64,000 nucleotides of DNA, from contig JAIQGK010000008.1 in assembly GCA_020072645.1 (NCBI GenBank), positions 124,001 through 188,000 of the forward strand, written 5' to 3'. A program made the translations under genes and the position numbers. Below are positions 8,478 to 17,270 of the stretch, in pieces. This stretch comes from Terriglobia bacterium. GTDB lineage: Bacteria; Acidobacteriota; Terriglobia; Terriglobales; Acidobacteriaceae. Position 1 is the stretch's first letter, and every line of letters starts with the position of its first letter. The notes below the pieces were generated by a model. It was not told the DNA's origin and searched no databases. It saw only the letters and a list, made by a program, of their open reading frames with translations.

Positions 8478-9379
8478 TATCCCAGCAAAGCCCCCACAAT
8501 TCCCGCCATTGTCGTAGGCGAAACATGCTCGCCGCTCAGGTTCTGCTCAACGGCAAGTTGTGGCGCCAATTCCTGGACCTGCGCGCCCGTCTGTTGATGG
8601 AGCAATGGGCCAAGTTCGTCCAGCGGGGCCGGCCCGCCCACATAGATCTTTTCAATATGTGCGGCAAAGGTATCTTCAAAAAAAACGATGGAGGGCAACA
8701 CAGCTTCTGAGAGCTCTGTCGCGGAAAAAGTGCCGCCATGTGGATTGTCCAGTGTACGCACCAGCCGCAACTCCTGCCGCTCAACCGCCGTGATGGTAAT
8801 GTTCATTGGGTCAACCTTCAACACCAGCGTGGGACGCTCGCCCTCCACCAGCCCAAGCGCCGCAATTGAAGATGGCAGCACCACACCGGGCTCATATCCA
8901 ATATCGCGGAAGGCTTTCTCATATTCGTCAATGATTTCTCGCGGAGCCACAGCAGCTGCTACTCTGATAGTTCCATTGGCGCGAGTTATATCGTAAGAAA
9001 GCGTTGCCTGGTCCACGTCAAAGGGGAGCGATTTCTTGAGGCGAAACCGAACGACAGGCTCGATCTCATCGCGCTTGGTGGGCAGGGAATCAAAATCCAG
9101 GAGCATCATGCGGATTGCCACGTCCGGCAACACCACGATTACGTCTCTTGACTTTCCCGCTACCGCGCCCAGTGCGCCGGTCAAAGCGGTGCGCAACGCC
9201 TCAGGATTGAGGATGTTCGGAATGTTCAACCCAGGAGCAATCGTGCCTTCATTGAAGCGCCTTGAGGTAAACACCTCCAGCTTCAATGTTTTTTCGGAAG
9301 CGCGCGCGGCGATTACCCCTTCCGAGGTGATTTCACACGCCAGCCGTGGCCGTACCGTTTTTTGTTGCGAAGCTGCCAT
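8477..9379 (-). CDS. pilM: Type IV pilus assembly ATPase-like protein PilM
   Basis: 300 residues with the actin/FtsA-like fold expected of PilM: an initial segment lacking a membrane helix (RPRLACEITSEGVIAARAS), an internal region DVIVVLPDVAIRMMLLDFDSLP and EPVVRFRLKKSLPF typical of PilM, and a C-terminal phosphate-binding-like stretch (KIYVGGPAPLDELGPLL). PilM sits on the cytoplasmic face and binds the PilN tail. It follows pilB by only two bases. The protein is somewhat shorter than many PilM proteins (about 350 residues). Confidence 0.85.
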   Translation of the reverse strand: MAASQQKTVRPRLACEITSEGVIAARASEKTLKLEVFTSRRFNEGTIAPGLNIPNILNPEALRTALTGALGAVAGKSRDVIVVLPDVAIRMMLLDFDSLPTKRDEIEPVVRFRLKKSLPFDVDQATLSYDITRANGTIRVAAAVAPREIIDEYEKAFRDIGYEPGVVLPSSIAALGLVEGERPTLVLKVDPMNITITAVERQELRLVRTLDNPHGGTFSATELSEAVLPSIVFFEDTFAAHIEKIYVGGPAPLDELGPLLHQQTGAQVQELAPQLAVEQNLSGEHVSPTTMAGIVGALLG

Positions 9380-9381
9380 TT

Positions 9382-11040
9382 TTATCTCGTAGTCTCGATG
9401 AAAGTGACCTTATTAATTTCCTTCATCGTAGTAACGCCGGTCCTGACGCGCGCCAGCGCTGAATCGCGCAGAAACTTCATTCCTTCTTCATGCGCGGCTT
9501 TGCGAATTTCCGATGACGGCCGCTTCTCGAGAATCAGTTCACGGATACGATCAGAGAGATCCAGCAGTTCATGGATCGCGGTTCGTCCGTGATAGCCGGT
9601 GCCGCCGCATTCAATGCATCCAGGGCCATCGTAGAACGTCACGTCGCGCCATTCTTTCGGCGAGAGGCCAAAGTTTTCCAACTCCGTATCCGAATAACGT
9701 ACCGGCGCTTTGCAGTGAAGGCAAATCATTCGCACCAGCCGTTGCGCCAGGACGCAGTTTAACGCTGAAACAAAGTTGTATGGTTCCACTCCCATGTTCA
9801 GGAACCGCCCCAACACGTCGACCACGTTATTGGCGTGTACCGTGGTAAATACCAGGTGGCCGGTGAGCGCGGATTGGATGGCGATTTGCGCGGTTTCCGT
9901 ATCGCGGATTTCGCCCACCATGATCTTGTCAGGATCATGGCGCAGGATGGACCGCAGACCGCGGGCAAAAGTAAGGCCCTTCTTCTCATTCACTGGAATC
10001 TGCGTGATGCCATGGATCTGGTATTCCACCGGATCTTCAATCGTGATGATCTTGTCTTCATCGGTCTTGATTTCATTCAGCGCGGCATAGAGCGTTGTTG
10101 TCTTACCGCTGCCGGTTGGTCCGGTCACCAGCACCATGCCGTAGGGCTCCAGAATATAGCGCCGGAACTTGCGCAGGTCTTCTTCGTCAAAGCCCACAAC
10201 GTCCAACACCAGGTTGCGGAACTTTTCGCTCATCGATTCTTTGTCCAGCACGCGGAGCACGGCATTTTCGCCGTGAATGGTCGGCATGATGGAAACGCGG
10301 AAATCGATCAGGCGTCCACTGTACTTCACCCGGAAACGTCCGTCCTGCGGGACGCGGCGTTCCGCGATATCCAGCTCGCTCATGACCTTGATACGGGTAA
10401 TGATTGTGGAATGATGTTCCTTTGCCATCGGCTGCATGGCCGGCGTGAGCACGCCGTCAATTCGATATTTGACGACGACGGAGTCACTTTCAGTCTCAAC
10501 GTGAATGTCACTGGCCCGCTTTTGCAGTGCGGTGAAAATTGTGGTGTCTACCAGCCGGATGATCGGGCTAACGTCGGCTTCCGCCGTGCCGGTGATACGG
10601 TCAATGGTAATGTTCTCATCGCCGCTACCCTCGTCGTCGCGGACAACGTCGAGTACAAAACCTTCGCTGGCTTCTTCCAGAACGCGCTGTGACTGCTCAG
10701 TTTTTTTGAGAATCTCGCTGATCTGGACCAGCGTGGCTACCTTAGTCTTGATGCGCCGGTTCAACAGCAGGCCGATTTCATCAATCATCATCAGCTTGCT
10801 GGGATCGGCGATGGCGATGGAAAGCGTGCTCTCATTCTGTTCCAGCGGAACAAAGTTATAGCGGAACATCAGGTCCACCGGGACTGTCTTGAAAAGCTCC
10901 GCGTCCAGGTGGTAATCACGCAGGTCCACGAACTCGCAGCGATAGCGCGCGGCCATGTCGCGGGCCTTTTGCTCAGTGCCCTCTACCAGTCCGTTGATCG
11001 GTGAAGCGGTTTCCATAACTGTCAAATTCTTTCGGTCCAT
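9382..11040 (-). CDS. pilB: Type IV pilus extension ATPase PilB (GspE family)
   Basis: 552 residues. Residues ~15-125 form a GspE/PilB N-terminal domain (MshEN-like), followed by a linker and the secretion ATPase core: RASDIHVETESD, Walker A GPTGSGKTTT at ~307-316, Asp box ITIEDPVEYQ, Walker B IMVGEIRDTETA, and the His box TGHLVFTTVHANN. A CxxC pair (CLHC, then CIEC) further on matches the zinc site of PilB/GspE. The protein powers pilin polymerisation from the cytoplasm. It lies between pilC and pilM; no PilT retraction ATPase is in the window. Confidence 0.93.
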   Translation of the reverse strand: MDRKNLTVMETASPINGLVEGTEQKARDMAARYRCEFVDLRDYHLDAELFKTVPVDLMFRYNFVPLEQNESTLSIAIADPSKLMMIDEIGLLLNRRIKTKVATLVQISEILKKTEQSQRVLEEASEGFVLDVVRDDEGSGDENITIDRITGTAEADVSPIIRLVDTTIFTALQKRASDIHVETESDSVVVKYRIDGVLTPAMQPMAKEHHSTIITRIKVMSELDIAERRVPQDGRFRVKYSGRLIDFRVSIMPTIHGENAVLRVLDKESMSEKFRNLVLDVVGFDEEDLRKFRRYILEPYGMVLVTGPTGSGKTTTLYAALNEIKTDEDKIITIEDPVEYQIHGITQIPVNEKKGLTFARGLRSILRHDPDKIMVGEIRDTETAQIAIQSALTGHLVFTTVHANNVVDVLGRFLNMGVEPYNFVSALNCVLAQRLVRMICLHCKAPVRYSDTELENFGLSPKEWRDVTFYDGPGCIECGGTGYHGRTAIHELLDLSDRIRELILEKRPSSEIRKAAHEEGMKFLRDSALARVRTGVTTMKEINKVTFIETTR

Positions 11041-11046
11041 AACATC

Positions 11047-12255
11047 CTACGGGTGTGCCGTTGCTCCCAATGAAAAGATAGGCAGATACAGCGAGAGGAG
11101 CACAACTGCAACCGTAATGCCCATGAAAATTAAAATGACTGGCTCAACCAACTGCATGGCCGTGGAAAGGGAATTCTGCACGTCTTCTTCATAGAACTCT
11201 GACACTGAGTTCAGCATGGCCGGCAGCGCGCCGGTGGATTCTCCGACCTCGATCATCTCAATGGCCAGGTCAGGAAAAAACTTCGTCTCTTCCAGGCTGA
11301 AAGACAGTGAACGGCCTTCACGCACACGATTGGAAGCGTAGCCCACGTTGCTGGAAATCTTGAAGCTGTTGATGGATTGGCTGGCCGTTTCCAGCGATGG
11401 CACCAGCGGCAATCCGCCTGTCAGCAGGGTGGAAAGCGTTCTGGAGAACATGGCAATCTGGTACTTCATCCAGATTTCGCCAAACAGTGGCAAGCGGTAG
11501 CGCAATGCGTCCAGCCACTTAGAGCCCTTGTCTGAGCGGACGAAAAGCGCAATGATGACGACCAATCCCACCAATGCGGCGAGGATGATGTAGTAATAAT
11601 TCTGGATGCCTCGTCCAACGCTCAGCATGAACACTGTGATTGCCGGCAACTTGGCGTTCAGTGAGCTGTAAAGATCGGCAAACTGGGGTACGACGTAAGT
11701 CATCAGGAACGTCAGCATCACTGTCAAGGCACAAATCAAGAGCGCTGGATACCAGAGCGAGGCGATCAATTTCTTGCGGAAAGAGACAGTAATGCGCTGA
11801 AAAGCGATATAACGGGCCAGAACTTCTTCAAGATTGCCGCTTCGTTCGCCCGCCAACAATGTGGTCGTATAGATCTTTGAGGTCGCTCCCTGCGCTTCAA
11901 AGGCCTGTGACAGAAGCTCACCGCTTTTTACCCGTTCCTGGACATTATCCAGGATGGCCTTAAATCGTGGGTTCTTTTGCCTCTTGCTCAGGATATTAAG
12001 GGACTTAAGGATTGGCAGTCCGGCCTTGATCAGGGTTAGAAATTGCTGGTTAAAAATGACAAACTGATCGGCTTTCAGGATCTTCTTGCGGGCGCCTCCG
12101 CCCACGGGCAGCAGTCCACGCCGGGTCTTGACTGAGTAGACCATGAAGCCCTGCTGGACAAAGCGCTCCCTAATCTCCTGTTCAGAGACGCCACTTTCAA
12201 CCTGCTGGAGCACGTGGCCGCGCTCGTCCGCCATTTTAACCAGAAATTCAGCCAT
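11047..12255 (-). CDS. pilC: Type IV pilus inner-membrane platform protein PilC (GspF family)
   Basis: 402 residues, the usual length for this family. Two repeated GspF domains are present, each with the motif of a helical bundle followed by a membrane segment; the first starts at KADQFVIFNQQFLTLIKAGLPI, the second at YQIAMFSRTLSTLLTGGLPLV. Three membrane helices are visible (~168-190, ~222-240 and near the C-terminus, MGITVAVVLLSLYLPIF). PilC is the membrane platform on which the PilB ATPase acts. It is separated from pilB by six bases. A short palindrome (AATGGGGG-GAA-CCCCCATT, 12333-12351) lies about 80 bases upstream of the start. Confidence 0.92.
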   Translation of the reverse strand: MAEFLVKMADERGHVLQQVESGVSEQEIRERFVQQGFMVYSVKTRRGLLPVGGGARKKILKADQFVIFNQQFLTLIKAGLPILKSLNILSKRQKNPRFKAILDNVQERVKSGELLSQAFEAQGATSKIYTTTLLAGERSGNLEEVLARYIAFQRITVSFRKKLIASLWYPALLICALTVMLTFLMTYVVPQFADLYSSLNAKLPAITVFMLSVGRGIQNYYYIILAALVGLVVIIALFVRSDKGSKWLDALRYRLPLFGEIWMKYQIAMFSRTLSTLLTGGLPLVPSLETASQSINSFKISSNVGYASNRVREGRSLSFSLEETKFFPDLAIEMIEVGESTGALPAMLNSVSEFYEEDVQNSLSTAMQLVEPVILIFMGITVAVVLLSLYLPIFSLGATAHP

Positions 12256-12332
12256 GGAATGAGAATACGGGGGAAGCTCCGGCTCCCTTACACAAGTCTA
12301 GCATTCTACGGATTGTTAACTCTATTTATTAG

Positions 12333-12351
12333 AATGGGGGGAACCCCCATT
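12333..12351. other. Hairpin between lolA and pilC
   Basis: Perfect 8-bp inverted repeat AATGGGGG/CCCCCATT with a three-base loop. It sits downstream of lolA and upstream of pilC on the minus strand; no T-run follows, so it may be a weak terminator, a processing site or a regulatory site. Confidence 0.45.
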
Positions 12352-12414
12352 ATTGCGCATTTTGCTGATTAATTTTACTAATTCTTCGGCTATCTAAGGT
12401 AATCAGATAGTGAT

Positions 12415-13083
12415 TTATTGGATTACCTGACTGTCTTCAATTGTATCCACCCCCGGGGGTGGGGTGAACCGAAAAAGGCTGTCCTGGACGGGCATATTTT
12501 CCTCGATCTGAGAGAAGCGGAAATCTGTGATGGTGCTATCAACCCCGTGAATCACGATGCGGTGAATCTGGTGGGCAGGAGAAATCTCAAGCACCACCTC
12601 CGAGACTCGGTCCTTCATGATTTTGGGAATGCCACGCATGACGACGTCGCCTGGCTGCAAGGGAGTAAGGTCTGGGGCCAGAGAGAGGCCTTCCAGCTCC
12701 TTTTCCAGCTTGGTTTTGCCCAAAAGATAGCGCAAGGGTGAACGGAGGTCATCCAGGTTTTTGGCTGGCGTCTTTTTGGCTTGTCGATCCCCAGTTACAT
12801 AGAAATACGCCGTCTGGGAGTCGATGAGAAACAGCTTTTCCCGGGGCACATGATATTCCCAGCGCATGCGGGAGGGCTTTTTGAGCCATAGCGTGCCGCT
12901 TTCCGTGCGGGAGATGCCGTCACCCTGATAAGTTTCAGTAAATGATGCCCTAAAGGTTTTCAGGTGATTGTAATGTTCATCCACGGCATGGGCTGTTGCA
13001 CCCACGCTCGCCGTCTGGCTTTGCACATGCAGTCCGCTAAGAAGAAAGAGCAGCAATGCCGGGATTGAGTGCCGCAATTTCAT
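12415..13083 (-). CDS. lolA: Outer-membrane lipoprotein carrier protein LolA
   Basis: 222 residues with a cleavable signal peptide (LRHSIPALLLFLLSGLHVQS) and the LolA beta-barrel-like core: TFRASFTETYQGDGISRTESGTLWLKKPSRMRWEY, the segment FLIDSQTAYFYV and DDLRSPLRYLLGKTKLEKEL. LolA shuttles lipoproteins through the periplasm from the LolCDE transporter to the outer membrane. It sits inside the pilus locus, between the TPR protein and pilC, where it may help lipoprotein components such as a secretin pilotin; that link is inference. Its stop overlaps a GGTAATC/GATTACC inverted repeat (12400-12426). Confidence 0.82.
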   Translation of the reverse strand: MKLRHSIPALLLFLLSGLHVQSQTASVGATAHAVDEHYNHLKTFRASFTETYQGDGISRTESGTLWLKKPSRMRWEYHVPREKLFLIDSQTAYFYVTGDRQAKKTPAKNLDDLRSPLRYLLGKTKLEKELEGLSLAPDLTPLQPGDVVMRGIPKIMKDRVSEVVLEISPAHQIHRIVIHGVDSTITDFRFSQIEENMPVQDSLFRFTPPPGVDTIEDSQVIQ

Positions 13084-13127
13084 GAAATCCTCATAAAGGT
13101 TAGATTCAGGCCAGACGCCACAGGAAA

Positions 13128-14018
13128 TTATTTGTTTCTGTTGCGATCAATAAAGCGGTATTTGGCTGGATCCTGCACGTCAACCGTCCCGTCGGGCAGG
13201 AGCTTATATTCAGCGCCATTGGGGTCCTGAGGCAAGCCAGGCAGCAGACCGGCACGCACCATATCCAACCATCGAGAAGGCAGAACGCCGGTCCGCTCCT
13301 TGTAGATTGATACTCTCTTTTCCAATTCCTCAATATCGGCCTCTGCGCGCAAGGACGTAAGATGCTGGACGGCAGTTTCTTTCACCTGCGGGTCAATGCT
13401 GGTGTCATAGACCGCCTTCCAGAGATAAACTGCGGTGCTGCGATCATCACCATGCTCTGCCATTCTGGCTGCCATCACTTTCATCCAGGGCAGCGCTCCT
13501 GGAACCTCTGATCCCTCAAAAAAGGCCTCAGAGGCTGCTTTGTAATCTCGCCGGTCAAGATAGTGAATGAATCCCAGAGTGAAATAGAGGCGCCAGTAAG
13601 AAGGATTTTCACGGATGCCTTTTTTTACCAGGGCCACTGCTTTTTCTGGCTGGCCTGCTCCTTCCGGAGGGGGCTGGCTTAAAAACAGGGAACCAAATTC
13701 ATAACTGACGATCAGGTGCGGATCAAGATCCGTGGTGATATCCAATAGCGGATAGAGCAAGTCATAGCGCATGGAGTGTTGGTTTGATTTGTTGCCGAAA
13801 TATTGGACCGCGCGTGTCCAGTAAATATCGGCAAGCAAGCTGGAGTAGCCCAGGCTCAGGCGTTTGACCGATTTGCCGGAAGGCATGTACAGCACTTCTT
13901 CCAGCGTTACTTCTTTCCCTCGAAGTTTCTCCACTTGTGACCGGCACAGGACCGTACCGGCGAAGAGCACCACCAGCAGCACAGCGGAGAACGAGGTTGC
14001 CAGGCGATTCGATTTCAT
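13128..14018 (-). CDS. Secreted/membrane-anchored TPR protein of the pilus-ABC cluster
   Basis: 296 residues. The N-terminus is a single hydrophobic segment (FSAVLLVVLFAGTVLC), then helical repeats of the TPR type (SLGYSSLLADIYWTRAVQYFG; LYPLLDITTDLDPHLIVSYEFG; KAVALVKKGIRENPSYWRLYFTLGF; KAASEAFFEGSEVP). The C-terminal ~50 residues (TGVLPSRWLDMVRAGLLPGLPQDPNG) resemble a pseudopilin-like processing tail seen in similar proteins. The start codon overlaps the end of the ABC permease gene (ATGA-type, 14015-14018), so the three proteins were probably co-expressed. In Myxococcus an accessory protein, PilG, accompanies the PilHI transporter; a similar role is possible here but I cannot show homology. 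Confidence 0.7.
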   Translation of the reverse strand: MKSNRLATSFSAVLLVVLFAGTVLCRSQVEKLRGKEVTLEEVLYMPSGKSVKRLSLGYSSLLADIYWTRAVQYFGNKSNQHSMRYDLLYPLLDITTDLDPHLIVSYEFGSLFLSQPPPEGAGQPEKAVALVKKGIRENPSYWRLYFTLGFIHYLDRRDYKAASEAFFEGSEVPGALPWMKVMAARMAEHGDDRSTAVYLWKAVYDTSIDPQVKETAVQHLTSLRAEADIEELEKRVSIYKERTGVLPSRWLDMVRAGLLPGLPQDPNGAEYKLLPDGTVDVQDPAKYRFIDRNRNK

Positions 14019-14788
14019 TTCAAGTTACGCCGTTCAAAAATCAGCACCGCTGCGGCTACAGCCGACGCGGAGTAAAGCATGGCATAAAGCGTGTTGAATA
14101 AGATAAGACGCCCGCCGACGCCCTGGTCATGGGCGGCTTGCGCAATCACGTTGAGCGACGCGAAATTGGGCATGACATAAGCGGCAGCAGTGGCCAGTAA
14201 TTTGGCGGCGCCTGTTGAAATCGCGGCGAAATTCTTAAGGTCTTCAGCAAAGGTCCCAATCACGAAGAGAGCAAAAGCAAAGATGGCGGAAAATATGGGC
14301 GACGAGAAAGTGGAAAACAGGATCGTAAGGGCGGTCACGATCAGGAACTCAAGAACCGTGAAATAAATAGCTACCAGAAGCAGGGAATCGGTCTTGTGCA
14401 AACCGTTGGTGATCGCCAAGGCAATGTAGAAGCCCGCTGTCATGAGTGCGGTATTCACAACCAGCGTCATGATGAGGCCCAGGTACTTGCCCACAATGAA
14501 TTCCCAGCGCCGCACCGGGCGGGAAAGAATCGTATAGAGCGTCTTTTTCTCGATCTCCTTCGATACTAGGCCGATACCGATAAAAATGGCGATGATTACT
14601 CCAAACAGGGAAATGGAGCTTAGACCCACGTTGACCAAAATCAGTCTCTCCATGCCGATGGAGATCTGGCCGAAGAGGGGCGCGCTTGCCACGAGAAGCA
14701 GGACAAAAAGAATCAGGTTATAGAGGACCCGGTCGCGAACGGCTTCACGAAACGTATTTAGCGTAATGGCAGTCAGGCGGGAAATCAT
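14015..14788 (-). CDS. ABC-2 type permease of pilus-locus exporter (PilI-like)
   Basis: 257 residues with six hydrophobic helices (for example LILFVLLLVASAPLF, ISLFGVIIAIFIGIGL, LIMTLVVNTALMTAGFYIAL, FLIVTALTILFSTF, IFSAIFAFALFVIGTFA and ASAVAAAVLIF). The motif KEIEKKTLYTILSRPVRRWEFI is the coupling helix region of ABC-2 permeases. It overlaps the ATPase gene by four bases. In Myxococcus the pil cluster contains an ABC pair needed for pilus assembly; the position beside the pilins and the pil motor genes makes this a plausible equivalent. The substrate is unknown. Confidence 0.82.
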   Translation of the reverse strand: MISRLTAITLNTFREAVRDRVLYNLILFVLLLVASAPLFGQISIGMERLILVNVGLSSISLFGVIIAIFIGIGLVSKEIEKKTLYTILSRPVRRWEFIVGKYLGLIMTLVVNTALMTAGFYIALAITNGLHKTDSLLLVAIYFTVLEFLIVTALTILFSTFSSPIFSAIFAFALFVIGTFAEDLKNFAAISTGAAKLLATAAAYVMPNFASLNVIAQAAHDQGVGGRLILFNTLYAMLYSASAVAAAVLIFERRNLK

Positions 14789-15726
14789 GAAATGACTTTC
14801 TCCTGTTCCGCCGTCCGAGCGAGAAAATATTCTTCCAGGGTGCCGTGCAACGGAGTAACGGAAATAAGCCTTGCCCTCACTCGTCGTAGTTGTTCCAGCA
14901 GAGAATCAACATCCTCACTGCGGACAATCCCACGTACGGTTTCGCCCGTGACATGCGATTCAATCAGGGAACCCGAGACCGCGGAAAGCGCATGTGCGCC
15001 GTCCCAGATGACCTCGGACTTGCCAGCGACGCTGGTCCTTATCTCGTTGATGGCCCCGATACCGCGCAACTCGCCCTTATGGATCACCGCGACACGGTCA
15101 CAAAGGGCCTCGGCATCGGAAAGGATATGGGTGGAGAAGAAAATCGTCTTGCCCTCGTCCTTCAGGCCTTGAATCAATTCCCGTACTTCATGGCGGCCCA
15201 GCGGATCGAGCCCGGACATGGGCTCATCGAGAAAGACCACTTCCGGATCATGAATAATTGCCTGCGCAATGCCTACGCGCTGCAGCATGCCTTTTGAGAA
15301 CTTGCGCAATTGGCGGTTGCCCACATCACCCAGTCCCACGCGATCCAGAAGGCTGTCTATCTTTTGCTTGCGCGTTTCCAGAGAGACTCCGGAGAGTCGC
15401 GCGTAGTAATCCAGCAGCTCATGGGCGCTCAGATAATCATAAAAGTAGGGTTGCTCCGGAAGAAAACCGATCCGGCGCTTGACTTCAGGATCCAGGAAGC
15501 TTTTGCCCAGAATGGTGGCTGTACCAGACGTGGGGGAGATGATACTCATCAGCAGTTTCAGGGTCGTGGTTTTGCCGGCGCCGTTAGGTCCCAAAAAGCC
15601 GAAAGTCTCGCCACTTTTTACGGCAAGGTTGAGCGGCTTCAACGCGGGCCGCAATTGTTTTTTCCAGAAGCCAACAGCGTAGTCTTTCGAGAGGCCCTGA
15701 ATTTCTATGGCAAACATGTCAGTCAA
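14785..15726 (-). CDS. ABC transporter ATPase of pilus-locus exporter (PilH-like)
   Basis: 313 residues. Walker A GPNGAGKTTT at ~48-57, Q-loop (GFLPEQPYFYDYLSA), signature LRKFSKGMLQRVGIA, Walker B VVFLDEPMSGLDP and switch His in FFSTHILSDAE are intact. The C-terminal ~75 residues form the accessory domain typical of ABC-2 exporters. The start is either the ATG at 15726 or the one at 15717; both are in frame. It is the first gene downstream of the pilin pilA3 gene. See the permease entry for the PilGHI comparison. Confidence 0.88.
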   Translation of the reverse strand: MTDMFAIEIQGLSKDYAVGFWKKQLRPALKPLNLAVKSGETFGFLGPNGAGKTTTLKLLMSIISPTSGTATILGKSFLDPEVKRRIGFLPEQPYFYDYLSAHELLDYYARLSGVSLETRKQKIDSLLDRVGLGDVGNRQLRKFSKGMLQRVGIAQAIIHDPEVVFLDEPMSGLDPLGRHEVRELIQGLKDEGKTIFFSTHILSDAEALCDRVAVIHKGELRGIGAINEIRTSVAGKSEVIWDGAHALSAVSGSLIESHVTGETVRGIVRSEDVDSLLEQLRRVRARLISVTPLHGTLEEYFLARTAEQEKVIS

Positions 15727-15793
15727 AGGATATGTGAAGCTAATTCTATTGCACTTTTTTGGCGCTTAGCAAGCCGATCTTCCTGAGATGAGC

Positions 15794-16327
15794 TTACTGC
15801 ACAGCTACGTATTTGGTTGCGTCAGAACAATCAGCCACGGAAACGACGGCTGCAAGGCTGGCAGTTGGCGCAAGTTCTTTTCGCAGGACCCCGTCATTCA
15901 TACTGCAATAATTTTCCAAGCCGGAACCGGCCCAACTGATGGGGCTTGCCGTTGTCCGATAATCAACAATCGGCGGGGCAGCGGAGGTTGACGCGATGAA
16001 ATAGTTGTATCCACTTTTCCCGCAGGGCTGCGCTGCACAACCGATAATCTCATCAACCAGGCAGGCGTGCGTGGAATCGCACGGGGTGCCGGGGCCCAAT
16101 TTTAAAAATGTGTCCGCATAGCCGACTGAGCTGAAAGTGGAGATGTAGGTTGCTTGTGAGTTGTTGATGTTCCGCAGGGTCGCCACAGCGGCTGCCTGAT
16201 TGGCCGCCATTCGCGATCGAAGAAGATTGGGAACAGCGATCGCGGCGATGATCAGAATGATCGCAACAACGATCAGGAGCTCGATAAGCGAAAATCCGTT
16301 GCTGTCTTTAATTTTTTTTGCGTTCAT
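15794..16327 (-). CDS. Type IV major-pilin-like protein (divergent third copy)
   Basis: 177 residues from the ATG at 16327. The leader MNAKKIKDSNG is followed by FSLIELLIVVAIILIIAAIAVPNLL, the class III signal; prepilin peptidase would cut between Gly and Phe, and Glu is present at +5. The frame is open upstream to 16405, but that extension would contain the sigma-54-type promoter at 16389-16404, so the internal start is preferred. Two Cys pairs are seen in the C-terminal domain (PCDSTHACLVDE, IGCAAQPCGKSG), then ENYCSMNDGVLRK. It is shorter and clearly divergent from the two tandem pilins upstream but has the same promoter design. Confidence 0.87.
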   Translation of the reverse strand: MNAKKIKDSNGFSLIELLIVVAIILIIAAIAVPNLLRSRMAANQAAAVATLRNINNSQATYISTFSSVGYADTFLKLGPGTPCDSTHACLVDEIIGCAAQPCGKSGYNYFIASTSAAPPIVDYRTTASPISWAGSGLENYCSMNDGVLRKELAPTASLAAVVSVADCSDATKYVAVQ

Positions 16328-16388
16328 AAGTTTATAGCCTTGCAATGCTTCGAATTCGCGAAGAAACCTGAGATCTACCTTGAATAAG

Positions 16389-16404
16389 TGCATTTTCAAT
16401 GCCA
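16389..16404 (-). promoter_or_regulatory. Sigma-54-type -24/-12 promoter of divergent pilin
   Basis: On the minus strand TGGCATTGAAAATGCA has GG and GC elements with the exact spacing (10 bases between) of the sigma-54 consensus TGGCAC-N5-TTGC. Transcription would start near 16378, about 50 bases before the ATG. Confidence 0.75.
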
Positions 16405-16499
16405 CTGTAGCCCCTCTACGAGAGAATAGTTAAGGCTTTTATTTTCATATAGATATATCTTAAAAAATGTTGAATGCGCAACCATTCCCTTACCGGTAG

Positions 16500-16514
16500 T
16501 GACAAAATTTGTCC
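16500..16514. promoter_or_regulatory. Palindromic upstream site of divergent pilin
   Basis: TGACAAAATTTGTCC contains the inverted repeat GACAAA-A-TTTGTC. It lies about 97 bases upstream of the -24 element of the promoter at 16389-16404, the usual distance for an enhancer-binding activator such as PilR. The same kind of site occurs upstream of the other two pilins. Confidence 0.7.
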
Positions 16515-16540
16515 AAGAACATCACACTCAACTGCAGATG

Positions 16541-16576
16541 AAAAATGAAAGAGGCGCAGCTCACGCTGCGCCTCTT
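16541..16576 (-). terminator. Terminator of pilin gene at 16627-17178
   Basis: Perfect 11-bp stem AGAGGCGCAGC/GCTGCGCCTCT (16550-16575) with a four-base loop, followed on the minus strand by a T-rich tract. Confidence 0.8.
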
Positions 16577-16582
16577 CTTTTC

Positions 16583-17178
16583 TGGCTTATACCCTCCCCC
16601 AGGTACTTGCCGAAAACTTGCTGTTATTACTGCAATGCCATGTACTGTCCCGCGGTCGTGTTGGGGGCAACGCCTAACGTCGCGCACTGGGCCAACGTTG
16701 CAGGTGCAGCCAAGACCGTGGTTGACGAGTTAAACCGCACAACCGCATCAGGATTGGAGCAGTAGTTTCTGCTGCCAGTTGAGTTGCCAAGCGGGCCTGC
16801 GCTGGTGGTGTAATCGGCTACCGGAGGTCCAACAACAGCGGCTGTCAGGAAGTAGTTGTATCCGCCCTTGGGGCACGGGTTGTTAGCCGCGCAACCGAGA
16901 ACGTTATCGACCAGGCAAGCGTTGGTAGCAGTTGGGGCTACGCAGCCTGCGGCGTCGGGACCCAGCTTTGTGAAAGTGTCGGCATAGCCAGCAGAGACAT
17001 AGGTTGTTGAATATGTCACTTCGGCGGTGTTGATGGTGCGGATGGTGGCGGCCGCAGCCGAATCATTGGCTGAAATACGGGCACGCAGCAGGTTAGGAAT
17101 TGCGATGGCGGCAATGATCAGAATGATCGCAACCACGATCAGCAGCTCGATGAGCGAGAAACCCTTTTGTTTGCGCAT
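16583..17178 (-). repeat. Tandem duplication unit, copy 1
   Basis: The pilin gene plus about 44 bases of its 3' untranslated region is nearly identical to the segment 17514-18109 at an offset of 931 bases. Homology stops at the start codon on one side and before the terminator hairpin on the other. Confidence 0.8.
16627..17178 (-). CDS. pilA: Type IV major pilin PilA, tandem copy 1
   Basis: 183 residues from the ATG at 17178 (MRKQKG leader, then FSLIELLIVVAIILIIAAIA); cleavage between Gly6 and Phe7, Glu at +5. An upstream in-frame ATG at 17196 gives MNRRRLMRKQKG, but the shorter leader is typical and is shared with the other copy. The C-terminal domain has paired cysteines (AAGCVAP...NACLVDN; LGCAANNPCPKGG; NYCSNPD), probably disulfides. 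It differs from the second copy at only four positions that I count (D/N, T/A, L/V, V/A). Pilins polymerise into the fibre on the cell surface. Confidence 0.92.
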   Translation of the reverse strand: MRKQKGFSLIELLIVVAIILIIAAIAIPNLLRARISANDSAAAATIRTINTAEVTYSTTYVSAGYADTFTKLGPDAAGCVAPTATNACLVDNVLGCAANNPCPKGGYNYFLTAAVVGPPVADYTTSAGPLGNSTGSRNYCSNPDAVVRFNSSTTVLAAPATLAQCATLGVAPNTTAGQYMALQ

Positions 17179-17270
17179 TAAACGTCTCCTGTTCAACTTT
17201 TAACAAAAACCTTTATTTTGAACGACTCTGCCGGACTTTTATCCCTAATCCGGCACCCAAGTCTTTATGC

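Noticed and set aside
16328-16405. N-terminal extension of the third pilin to 16405
   Set aside because: It would contain the sigma-54-type promoter and separate the leader from the class III signal; the ATG at 16327 is preferred.
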